Of a stretch of DNA of 50,374 bases, positions 1-7,364 are shown piece after piece. The DNA is taken from contig JAKITW010000011.1 in NCBI GenBank assembly GCA_021647905.1, forward strand, positions 1 to 50,374, in the 5' to 3' direction. The DNA is from Desulfobacterales bacterium. Its GTDB lineage: Bacteria > Desulfobacterota > Desulfobulbia > Desulfobulbales > BM004. Both the position numbers and the translations under genes were made by a program. Positions within the stretch are counted from its first letter, which is position 1; every line of letters begins with the position of its first letter. The notes under the pieces are model-generated. The model was not told the origin of the DNA, did not search any database, and worked only from the letters and a program-made list of their open reading frames with translations.

Positions 1-126
1 TACGGTAAACTCATGCCCGTAAGCGTTTACCAGTGGCTTAGATTCGTTCATTCGGGACTGCGAAGCATACTGGTGCTATTCGAGCAGGCCAGAATGGGCG
101 AAGATGAGGTGCTGGTGAACGCTTAC
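1..126 (+). mobile_element. Family A MITE-like element, copy A1 (left end outside window)
   Basis: This is nearly identical to copies at 9228-9379 and 30417-30568 (both on the opposite strand). It carries the internal GTAAGCGTTTACCAG site (19-33) and ends with CTGGTGAACGCTTAC (112-126), the right terminal inverted repeat. Full copies are 152 bp, so about 26 bp should lie before base 1. It is non-coding: the open frame across it is only the repeat read through. It is followed directly by a fragment of a family C element, so A1 appears to have inserted into that element. Confidence 0.85.
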
Positions 127-154
127 CCGTCGAGCGGGTTGTTGCGAGACCGAC
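127..154 (-). mobile_element. Family C element fragment, copy C5
   Basis: Read on the minus strand this is the first 28 bp of the 101-bp family C element (starting GTCGGTCTCGCAAC and ending CTCGACGG). It is broken off exactly where A1 begins. Bases 155-163 (AATGTTTAC) are the reverse complement of GTAAACATT, the first 9 bp of family D. In the intact nest at 27352-27734, C sits after exactly those 9 bp of D. The rest of C5 should lie to the left of A1, outside this window. Confidence 0.75.
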
Positions 155-230
155 AATGTTTACCAACAACCAGATCCAGGGCTGCCGTTACTCCCTGTAA
201 GTCCGGCGGAACGGACGCGGGCGAGCAATG

Positions 231-257
231 TTGACATGCCGCTGAAAACCATATAAA
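231..257 (+). promoter_or_regulatory. Candidate sigma-70 promoter for the tol operon
   Basis: TTGACA at 231-236 is a perfect -35 box, followed by TATAAA at 252-257 (spacing 15). Shifted -10 choices in the same A+T-rich stretch give 16-17 bp. It lies about 70 bp before the first tol gene. The assignment rests on sequence pattern only. Confidence 0.4.
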
Positions 258-326
258 AGTAATCCCTGTCCATCCACGCTCCCTCTTGGCCAACCAATGT
301 TCCTGAAAAACAAGGTGGAATAATCA

Positions 327-1058
327 GTGTATAATTTCAATATATTGGCAATGATCTTCAGTGCCGGGCCAATGGTGAAGTTTGTCATGCTTCTCCTGCT
401 CATCTTTTCCCTGCTCTCCTGGACCATCATCTTCATGAAGTACCGGCAGTTCAGGAACATCCAGGATGAATCCGTTGAGTTTCTCGACAGCTTCTGGAAC
501 AGCAAGAACCTGGCCGATGCCCAGGTCTCGGCCCGGGAGAACCCGGTCAGCCCCGAGGCCGCCCTGTTCAGCCACGGCTATGCCGAGTTGCAGAAGCTGG
601 GCAAGAGCCGGGCCTCGATCCGTACCGGGGAAGAGACCCTGGAGATGCAACTGGCCACCATGGACAACCTGAAACGGGCCCTGCGCAAGGCCGAAAGCCG
701 GGAACTGCAGCGGCTGGGCAAATCGCTGTCCTTCCTGGCCACCACCGGCAGCGCCACCCCTTTCATCGGCCTGTTCGGCACGGTATGGGGAATCATGAGT
801 TCCTTCCATGAGATCGGCATGCGCGGCTCCGCCTCCCTGGCCGTGGTCGCCCCGGGTATCTCCGAGGCCCTGGTGGCCACGGCGGCCGGACTGGCCGTGG
901 CCATCCCGGCGGTGATCTTCTACAATCATTTTTCAAACCGGGTGGAAGATTTTGAGGGCGACATGCAGAGTTTTGCCACTGATTTTCTCAACCTGGTGGA
1001 ACGGGACCTCCTGGCCCGGGTGGCGGGCCGGGAAACCGCGGCTCCAACTGATCCGTAA
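327..1058 (+). CDS. tolQ: TolQ/ExbB-family proton channel protein
   Basis: Inner-membrane subunit of the TolQ-TolR motor, which uses the proton gradient to energise TolA and keep the outer membrane tethered during division. The 243-residue protein has three hydrophobic segments (about 17-37, 140-160 and 170-195). The second and third match the MotA/TolQ/ExbB domain, with TPFIGLFGTVWGIM and a Gly/Ala-rich last helix. The start is GTG at 327, chosen because AAGGTGG lies about 8 bases upstream. It is first of a five-gene run, with tolR 19 bp downstream. ExbB is the alternative name, but the tolB and cpoB neighbours favour TolQ. Confidence 0.92.
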   Translation: MYNFNILAMIFSAGPMVKFVMLLLLIFSLLSWTIIFMKYRQFRNIQDESVEFLDSFWNSKNLADAQVSARENPVSPEAALFSHGYAELQKLGKSRASIRTGEETLEMQLATMDNLKRALRKAESRELQRLGKSLSFLATTGSATPFIGLFGTVWGIMSSFHEIGMRGSASLAVVAPGISEALVATAAGLAVAIPAVIFYNHFSNRVEDFEGDMQSFATDFLNLVERDLLARVAGRETAAPTDP

Positions 1059-1077
1059 CCAGGGGAAGGTGATGGGA

Positions 1078-1500
1078 ATGATAGGTCGGAAAAACCGTAG
1101 AGGTCTGGTGTCGGAGATCAACGTCACCCCGCTGGTGGACGTGATGCTGGTTTTGTTGATCATCTTCATGGTCACCGCGCCGATGATGACCCAGGGGGTG
1201 GACGTGGACCTGCCGGAGACCACGGCCAGACCACTCCGCCAGAAGGATGAGCTGGTAATCGTCACGGTGAACAAAAAGGGTGAAATCTTCATTAATAAAA
1301 TCAAGTGCAGCCAGGCCCTGCTGAAACAGCAGCTCGTCTCCCTGGCCGGCAAGGACCGGGACAAACCGATATTTCTCAAGGCCGACAAAGAGGTGCCTTA
1401 CGGAATTGTGGTATCGGTGATGGCGGATATCAAGGATGCCGGATTCGACAAGCTGGGGATGATCACTCAACCAAGGGACAAAACATACCCCATGCCCTGA
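1078..1500 (+). CDS. tolR: TolR/ExbD-family protein
   Basis: Partner of TolQ in the proton-driven motor; anchored in the inner membrane with a periplasmic domain. About 140 residues, normal for the family. It has a short basic N-terminus, then one membrane helix containing the conserved Asp in NVTPLVDVMLVLLIIFMV, which carries the proton pathway in this family. The periplasmic part has the ExbD/TolR fold pattern (VTVNKKGEIFIN, then VVSVMADIKDAGFDKLGMIT). The ATG at 1078 is preferred over ATG 1072 because AGGGGAAGG (1061-1069) is then at a normal distance. The gene sits between tolQ and tolA. Confidence 0.92.
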   Translation: MIGRKNRRGLVSEINVTPLVDVMLVLLIIFMVTAPMMTQGVDVDLPETTARPLRQKDELVIVTVNKKGEIFINKIKCSQALLKQQLVSLAGKDRDKPIFLKADKEVPYGIVVSVMADIKDAGFDKLGMITQPRDKTYPMP

Positions 1501-1551
1501 CCCCAGCCCGGGTATAAGAGTAGAGCTATAACGGCTTGTGCAAGAAAAATA

Positions 1552-2472
1552 ATGATCGACCAATGGAAGACATCCCTGCCCCTGGCAATCGGCCTGCATT
1601 TTCTGATACTGGCCGCGGCAATGGTTCTTCCCTCTGTCCTTGAACGCCACCCTGTCCTGCCCGAGGTGTATACGGTTGACCTGTTCACCGTAACCGAACT
1701 TACTCCACCGGCCCCGGCCCCGGCCAGACCCGCTCCGGCCGGGCCCAAGGTTATCGAACCGCCGGCCGCGCCTGAAAAAATCCCGGTTAAAGCCCCGGCG
1801 TCACCGCCGGCGGCAACCCCGGTCTCCACTGCCCCGGCCCCGGCCAAGGCAATCTCCCTGGCCCCGCGCAGACAGAAAACCAAGATCCGCAAAAAAACCG
1901 CGCCAGCCGTGAACCGGGCAGTGGAACAAGGGAAACTGTCCAGGGCCCTTCAGAAACTGCAGACCAGGATCAACGAAAAAGAGGCCCAGAGGAAACTGGA
2001 CCGTCTGGAACAGGAGGCAGTGGATAAAATCCGGGCCGCTTATGCCGGCGAGGCGGCCGTTGAGGCAACCGTCACCGCTCCTGTCGCGCCCACGGTCGAT
2101 ACCGGTTCAAAACACACCGAAACAAGGGCGACCACAGGGACCGATACAACTCCGGCCAACTCCGGGGGCGTCGTCACCAGTGACGCCATAACACAGTACA
2201 AGACAACCGTGGAAGGTAAAATAAAGGCCCATTGGAGCCTGCCGGATCTGCAGGACTGGGATAAATCCCTGAAGGCGATTCTGGTAATCACGGTTCGCCG
2301 GGACGGGGTGGTCACCAAGACCTTTTTTGACCAGAAATCAAAAAACGTCCAGTTCAACCAATCCGTGCTCAAGGCGGTGCGCGAGGCAGCGCCCCTGCCC
2401 CCCCTCCCTCCGGAACTTGAGGAAAACCAGCAAGATCTCGAACTGCGCTTCAGAATGGAGGAACTCCTGTGA
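1552..2472 (+). CDS. tolA: TolA/TonB-like periplasm-spanning protein
   Basis: 306 residues with the three-part plan of TolA/TonB: a single N-terminal membrane anchor (about 8-30), a long Pro/Ala-rich then Lys/Glu/Gln-rich spacer (about 43-165), and a C-terminal TonB-type domain (about 220-306) with a central IKAHWSLPD and a DGVVTKTFFDQKS strand. It should transmit force from TolQ-TolR across the periplasm. The position between tolR and tolB argues for TolA rather than TonB, although the C-terminal domain is closer to the TonB-C pattern, as is common outside Gammaproteobacteria. The ribosome-binding site is weak. Confidence 0.82.
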   Translation: MIDQWKTSLPLAIGLHFLILAAAMVLPSVLERHPVLPEVYTVDLFTVTELTPPAPAPARPAPAGPKVIEPPAAPEKIPVKAPASPPAATPVSTAPAPAKAISLAPRRQKTKIRKKTAPAVNRAVEQGKLSRALQKLQTRINEKEAQRKLDRLEQEAVDKIRAAYAGEAAVEATVTAPVAPTVDTGSKHTETRATTGTDTTPANSGGVVTSDAITQYKTTVEGKIKAHWSLPDLQDWDKSLKAILVITVRRDGVVTKTFFDQKSKNVQFNQSVLKAVREAAPLPPLPPELEENQQDLELRFRMEELL

Positions 2473-2534
2473 CAAGAAGCGGACATCCTCTCCATTATTG
2501 ACAAGGACTTTTCAAGCTTCAGACACCCGTGACC

Positions 2535-3827
2535 ATGAAAACAAAAACTTTCCTTCTACTCCCTGCCGTCTGGGTCATCACCTGCCTGCTCCTCAGCCTG
2601 GTGGCCCCGGCCCGGGCCGGGCGGATCATCCTGGACATCACCTCGCCTGATTTCCGTAAGATGCCGATGGCAATCCCCTCCCTGGTGAACAAGAGCCACC
2701 CGGACCGGGCCACCGAGACCGGCCGGGAAATGGCGGCCCTGCTGGTCAAGGGGCTCGAGTTCCACGGCTTTTTGAAGGCCATCCCGGCATCGTCCTACAA
2801 CGACCGCCAGGATGCCCGCTGGCAGGACCTGGGCGTTGATTACGTGCTGCTCGGCCAGTACCGGATGGAGGGGACCAGGCTTGTCCTGGAGCTGCGGCTG
2901 CTCAATATCATTGAGGGCACCATGGTCTTTGGCAAGCGGTATACCGGAGAGATGAACCGCCAGGACGAGATGCTGCTCAAGTTCTGCGACGAGGTGATCA
3001 AGGAGTTGACCGGAGAACCGGGCATCAGCCGTTCCCGGATCGCCTTTGTTTCCGATGCCAGCGGCAAAAAAGAGATCTATGTTGCCGATGTCCTCGGGCT
3101 CAAGGTCCGCCAGATCACCCGCCACGGCACCCTGGCCATCTCGCCCAGGTTCTCGCCCAGCGGCCGTTACCTGGCCTATACCTCCTACCATCACGGCAAC
3201 CCTGATCTTTATGTCACCGACCTCACCCAGGGCAGCACCACCCGGGCGATCTCAAGACGCAGGGGGCTCAACCTGGCCCCGGCCTGGTCACCGGACGGCC
3301 GGACCATGGTGATCACCCTGAGCAAGGACGGCAACCCGGACCTGTACCTGATGGATACCAGGGGCCATATCCTGCGCCGGTTGACCGTTAACGCCGGGAT
3401 CAACGTCTCGCCGACCTGGTCCCCGGACGGCCGCAGGATCGCCTTTGTTTCCGACCGCAGCGGCCGGCCCCAGATCTACATCATGGACATGGTCACCTTC
3501 CAGGTCACCCGTCTCACCTATCAGGGCGAGGAGAATGCCGAGCCCAACTGGTCGCCCAAGGGGGACTACATCGCCTTTTCCGGCTATTACGAGGGCAACT
3601 ACCATATTTTTATCATCAGGCCGGAAGGCGGGCCCGCGACCCGGTTGACCCGGTACTGGGGGGGGCATGAATCACCCTCCTGGTCACCGGACGGACGGCA
3701 GATCGCCTTTACCCGCCGCCGTAACGGCAAGGACGAGATCTGCGCGATCTTCAAAAACGGGGCCGGGCTGCGGCCCCTGTTCAAGCTAAAGGGGCAGCAG
3801 TCCTACCCCCAATGGTCACCCCGTTAA
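2535..3827 (+). CDS. tolB: Tol-Pal system beta-propeller protein TolB
   Basis: Periplasmic protein that links the Tol motor to Pal and outer-membrane porins. It has a Sec signal peptide (hydrophobic stretch followed by APARAG), an N-terminal TolB domain (about 30-160), then six propeller blades (about 165-430) with the repeated pattern SPTWSPDGRRIAFVSDRSG. ATG 2535 is preferred over the in-frame GTG at 2529. Total about 430 residues, the usual size. The next gene is cpoB; no pal gene lies between them. Confidence 0.95.
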   Translation: MKTKTFLLLPAVWVITCLLLSLVAPARAGRIILDITSPDFRKMPMAIPSLVNKSHPDRATETGREMAALLVKGLEFHGFLKAIPASSYNDRQDARWQDLGVDYVLLGQYRMEGTRLVLELRLLNIIEGTMVFGKRYTGEMNRQDEMLLKFCDEVIKELTGEPGISRSRIAFVSDASGKKEIYVADVLGLKVRQITRHGTLAISPRFSPSGRYLAYTSYHHGNPDLYVTDLTQGSTTRAISRRRGLNLAPAWSPDGRTMVITLSKDGNPDLYLMDTRGHILRRLTVNAGINVSPTWSPDGRRIAFVSDRSGRPQIYIMDMVTFQVTRLTYQGEENAEPNWSPKGDYIAFSGYYEGNYHIFIIRPEGGPATRLTRYWGGHESPSWSPDGRQIAFTRRRNGKDEICAIFKNGAGLRPLFKLKGQQSYPQWSPR

Positions 3828-3993
3828 TATCGCCACGGCTGAAGAGCTGCTTGCAATCGTGCCGGTTTCCTGGAATCATTGGGATGGTATCCGCTCGACC
3901 GGGCAGCCCGGCGATGGATCCCAGGCGGGAAATCAATCCCAACGACCGGATCCTTGACCACCAATTACTCTCTTGATGCATAACGAGGACACC

Positions 3994-5037
3994 ATGAACA
4001 AACGGTTACGTAACGGTCTGCTGCTCCTGATCCTGACCCCCTTTCTCCAGCAATGCATTGCCACCACCCAGGACGTGCAGAACACCAACCTCCGGGTACG
4101 CTACGTGGACCAGGAGGTGAAACAGATCCGGGAGGGAATTCTCAGGGAGGTTCAGGCCCGGCAGGCCAAGGTTGACAACCGGCTCGACTCCCTTCATACC
4201 GATCTGCTCGGCCTGAAAGGCCAGATGGAGGAAAATGCCTACAACAACCGGCGGCTCCACGAGGAAAACAAGGAGATGCTGGCCGGCCTGCGCGACCAGG
4301 CGGCCCGCCAGGGCAGGAGCAGGGACCAGCGGCTGGCCCGGCTGGACAAGAAACTCAGCCGGCTGGACAAGCTGCTCGCCCGGCAGGATAGCCGGCTTGC
4401 CGGGCAGGATGATCGCCTGACCCGGATCGAGACCATGATCAGCCGGAACCAGGGCGAAATAGAGTCAATAAAAAAGGCCAGGGCCAGAGAAGCGGTGGAG
4501 CGGGCCATGGAAGCGGCCCGGGCCGTGGAAGAGGCCAGGAAGGCCAGGGAACTGGCCCGGGTTACGAAAACGAAAAAAGGCGTTCCAGAACTCATTCCGG
4601 ACAAGCACAAGAAAAAGGTGAGCCCCGGCATTGGTGAAAAACCACCGGTAAAGAGTATCCAGGACCCTGGCCAGGGCCTGTATGACAAGGCCCTGGACCT
4701 GTTCCGGCAAAAAAAATACCAGGCCGCCCATGACGGGTTTGCCGCCTATCTGGATAAAAATCCGAACGGTAAACTGAAGGTCAACGCCCGGTTCTGGATG
4801 GGGGACAGCCTGTTTAACCAGCAGGAATACGAACTGGCCATCCTGGAGTACCAGAAGGTGATCAGTGACTTCCCCTACCATGCCAAGGCCCCGGCCGCCC
4901 TGTTGAAACAGGGGCTGGCCTTTGAGAAACTGGGCGACCGCGAAACAGCCAGGATCGTGCTGCGGAAGCTGGTGGCCGAGTATCCCAAGAGCGACCAGGC
5001 CGGGGTTGCCAGAAAACGGCTGCGGAAACTGAAATAA
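3994..5037 (+). CDS. cpoB: CpoB/YbgF-like coiled-coil TPR protein
   Basis: Periplasmic or lipid-anchored partner of the Tol system; in E. coli it coordinates peptidoglycan synthesis with outer-membrane constriction. The 347-residue product has a hydrophobic N-terminus ending in QQC at about residue 20 (a poor lipobox, so lipidation is uncertain). A long coiled coil (about 30-165) follows, with heptads such as RLDKLLARQDSRLAGQDDR. The C-terminus is a YbgF-type TPR block (about 225-347) with YDKALDLFRQKKYQAAHDGF. ATG 3994 was chosen for GAGGA just upstream. Longer than E. coli CpoB because of the coiled coil. Confidence 0.85.
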   Translation: MNKRLRNGLLLLILTPFLQQCIATTQDVQNTNLRVRYVDQEVKQIREGILREVQARQAKVDNRLDSLHTDLLGLKGQMEENAYNNRRLHEENKEMLAGLRDQAARQGRSRDQRLARLDKKLSRLDKLLARQDSRLAGQDDRLTRIETMISRNQGEIESIKKARAREAVERAMEAARAVEEARKARELARVTKTKKGVPELIPDKHKKKVSPGIGEKPPVKSIQDPGQGLYDKALDLFRQKKYQAAHDGFAAYLDKNPNGKLKVNARFWMGDSLFNQQEYELAILEYQKVISDFPYHAKAPAALLKQGLAFEKLGDRETARIVLRKLVAEYPKSDQAGVARKRLRKLK

Positions 5038-5102
5038 GGTCGGCCTCAGAGGGCTACGGGCACAGGGGTATAACTCGTTTTAAGGTCAGTGGCCGGGCGC
5101 CT

Positions 5103-6347
5103 TCAGGAAGAGACGTCCAGTTCTTCGTTGCTTGTTCCCAGGGGCGCTATCTTCAGCAGCAGCAGCATGCCCGGGATGGCGATAAGGGTGCAGGCCAGGT
5201 AAAAGCCGATCCATCCCAGGCCCTGGGCCAGATATCCGGTGATCGAGGCGGCAATGGTGCCCGGGACGGCCATCAGGCTGGTCAGCAGGGCATACTGGGT
5301 GGCGGTGAAACGCTTGTCGGTCTGGATCGCCATGTAACTGGCATAGGCTGCCTGTCCCAGGCCGGTGGCCAGGAATTCAAAGGCAACAACAGCGGTCAGC
5401 AGGGCCTGGTTCTTGCCAAAGATGACCAGCAGGGCAAAACCGGCGGTTGAAACGGCCTGGAGCAGTCCGAAAAGCCAGAGCGAGTTGGCGATCCCCAGCC
5501 TGATCATCAACACCCCTCCGAAAAAGGCGCCGCCGAACAGGGCCAGCATGCCGACCCCCTTGACGATCACGAAATATTCCTGCTTGGAGAAACCCATCTT
5601 CAGGATAAAGGGGATATTCATGGCCCCGGCCATGTTGTCGCCGATCTTGTACAGCAGGATAAACGACAGGACCCACCAGACCCCGCTTCTCTTGAAAAAT
5701 TCGGCAAACGGTTCCACCACTGCCTGGCGCAGGGTGGGCGGTGCGGCAATGCCGGTATCCGGTTCAGGCACCAGCAGGGTGGTCAGGATCCCCACCCCCA
5801 TCATCAGGCTGAGAATCACATGGACCGCCCCATAGCCGATACTGTCGGCCAGGAAAAAAGCAGTGCCGGTTGAGGCGAACATGCCGAAGCGCCAGGCGTT
5901 CATCCAGATGCCGGTGCCCACCCCCAGTTCCTCGTCGGTCAGGTACTCACGCCGGAAGGCGTCCAGCACGATATCCTGGGAGGCGCTGAACACCGCAATG
6001 GAGAAAGCGACCACCGCCATGGCGGTCAGGGACCGGGTGGGATCGAGCCGGCCCATGCCGAGGATAAGCAGCACCAGGCCGCACTGGGTAAGCAGCATCC
6101 AGCCGCGCCGCCGGCCGAGAAAAGGCGGGGTCGTGCCGTCCATCACCGGCGCCCAGACGAATTTCCAGGTATAGGGGATGGCCACCGCCGAGAACAGGCC
6201 GATGGTGCCCAGATCAATGTTGGCATCGGTCAGCCAGGCCTTGAGCACCTCCCGGATCACATAAAACGGGAATCCGGAGGAAAAGCCGAGGGTGAACATG
6301 GCCACCATTTTCCAGGAGAATATGGTCTTGAACACCTGCCGCGACAT
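5103..6347 (-). CDS. ampG: AmpG-like MFS muropeptide permease
   Basis: A 12-helix major facilitator protein of about 414 residues that resembles AmpG, the inner-membrane importer of anhydro-muropeptides for cell-wall recycling. Visible family signatures are the N-terminal GFSSGFPFYVIREVLKAWL, then FVWAPVMDGTTPPFLGRRRGW, and SASQDIVLDAFRREYL. ATG 6347 was chosen because the longer reading begins with TTG; AAGGA lies about 13 bases upstream. It converges on cpoB. A lytic transglycosylase (mltD, 14278-15375) elsewhere in the window would supply related muropeptides. Other sugar or siderophore MFS roles are less likely. Confidence 0.82.
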   Translation of the reverse strand: MSRQVFKTIFSWKMVAMFTLGFSSGFPFYVIREVLKAWLTDANIDLGTIGLFSAVAIPYTWKFVWAPVMDGTTPPFLGRRRGWMLLTQCGLVLLILGMGRLDPTRSLTAMAVVAFSIAVFSASQDIVLDAFRREYLTDEELGVGTGIWMNAWRFGMFASTGTAFFLADSIGYGAVHVILSLMMGVGILTTLLVPEPDTGIAAPPTLRQAVVEPFAEFFKRSGVWWVLSFILLYKIGDNMAGAMNIPFILKMGFSKQEYFVIVKGVGMLALFGGAFFGGVLMIRLGIANSLWLFGLLQAVSTAGFALLVIFGKNQALLTAVVAFEFLATGLGQAAYASYMAIQTDKRFTATQYALLTSLMAVPGTIAASITGYLAQGLGWIGFYLACTLIAIPGMLLLLKIAPLGTSNEELDVSS

Positions 6348-6434
6348 GGGTGAGCCGGTTTCCTTATCGGTTGAGAGATGCTGGCGTCGATCCGGCAAAT
6401 TAGCAGGTTTAACTGAAAAACAAAAGCAAAGATT

Positions 6435-6535
6435 GTCGGTCTCGCAACAACCCGCTCGACGGACGTGATTCGTCTTGTAACTTGTTGATTTTATTGGGTG
6501 GCATTTGAAGCCTTTCGGGTTGTTACGAGTTCATC
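6435..6535 (+). mobile_element. Family C MITE-like element, copy C1 (101 bp)
   Basis: Left end GTCGGTCTCGCAACAACCCG, right end CGGGTTGTTACGAGTTCATC; the two are imperfect inverted repeats (15 of 20 match). It is flanked by direct repeats AAAGATT (6428-6434 and 6536-6542). The inner part has a short hairpin (GACG...CGTC). There is no credible protein. It sits 13 bp before the tlyA start codon, and a GTG inside it is in frame with tlyA, so gene callers may wrongly add 17 residues encoded by the element. Confidence 0.88.
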
Positions 6536-6548
6536 AAAGATTCACCCC

Positions 6549-7364
6549 ATGAAAATCCGTCTCGATCAATTGCTGGTTATAAAAAAACTGGCCCCCACCC
6601 GGCAGAAGGCCCAGGCCATGATCGGGGCCGGCCAGGTGAGTGTCAACGGCCGGACCTCGGACAAGGCCGGCCGGCAGGTGAGCGAGGACAGCGCGATCAA
6701 GATCAGGCAACGGTTGCCCTATGTGAGCCGGGGCGGGTTGAAACTGGAAAAAGGACTCGCTGCTTTTGACATCAGGCCGGCCGGGTTTGTCTGCGTTGAT
6801 ATCGGCGCTTCCACCGGCGGATTCACCGACTGTCTGCTCCAGCACGGGGCGGAAAAGGTGTATGCGGTTGACGTGGGCTATGGGCAGTTGGCCTGGCAAC
6901 TGCGGCAGGACCCCAGGGTGGTGGTCATGGAGCGGACCAATGCCCGCAACCTGGCCCCCGGGGATATCCCCGAGCCCATTGACCTGGCAGTGATCGATGC
7001 CGCCTTCATTTCCCTGAAACTGCTGCTCCCGCCCCTGCTTCCGCTGTTTCGCGACCAGGTCTCAATCCTGGCGCTGATCAAGCCCCAGTTCGAGGCGGGC
7101 CGGGGCAAGGTCGGCCGGGGCGGCGTGGTGCGGGACCCGGAACTGCACCAGGAGATTATCCGGGAGATACTCGCCTTTGGCCAGGGGCTGGGGCTCAACA
7201 GCCGGGGGGTGATCCCTTCGCCCCTTCTCGGCCCCAAGGGAAATCGGGAATTTCTGGTCCATTTTGTCTCGGTCCGGGCGATATCCCTCAGCCGTTCCCG
7301 CGCACGGAATAATGCGTCCCCTTCCACTCAAAGTCGTCCAGTTGATCCTCATCCAGATACCTGA
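6549..7364 (+). CDS. tlyA: TlyA-family rRNA 2'-O-methyltransferase
   Basis: Methylates ribose 2'-OH groups in rRNA with SAM in TlyA orthologues. 271 residues: an N-terminal S4 RNA-binding domain (about 1-62, beginning MKIRLDQLLVIKKLAPTRQ) and an FtsJ-type methyltransferase domain (about 65-250) with the SAM motif CVDIGASTGGFTDCLL, then VYAVDVGYGQLAW, ALIKPQFEAG and GPKGNREFLVHF. ATG 6549 matches the family N-terminus; the upstream in-frame extension is encoded by the C1 element. The last 27 residues run past the usual end and overlap the convergent HD-GYP gene by 77 bp, so the tail may be a recent extension. Confidence 0.93.
   Translation: MKIRLDQLLVIKKLAPTRQKAQAMIGAGQVSVNGRTSDKAGRQVSEDSAIKIRQRLPYVSRGGLKLEKGLAAFDIRPAGFVCVDIGASTGGFTDCLLQHGAEKVYAVDVGYGQLAWQLRQDPRVVVMERTNARNLAPGDIPEPIDLAVIDAAFISLKLLLPPLLPLFRDQVSILALIKPQFEAGRGKVGRGGVVRDPELHQEIIREILAFGQGLGLNSRGVIPSPLLGPKGNREFLVHFVSVRAISLSRSRARNNASPSTQSRPVDPHPDT

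Noticed and set aside
127-163. Integron attC-like site at C element inverted repeats
   Set aside because: There is no GTTRRRY core or integrase, and the 6-bp duplications of the full copies point to transposition.
13-234. 73-residue ORF and similar ones at 9222-9455 and 30408-30641 (MPVSVYQWLRFVHSGL...)
   Set aside because: They are the family A element read through; identical peptides recur only because the DNA is repeated.
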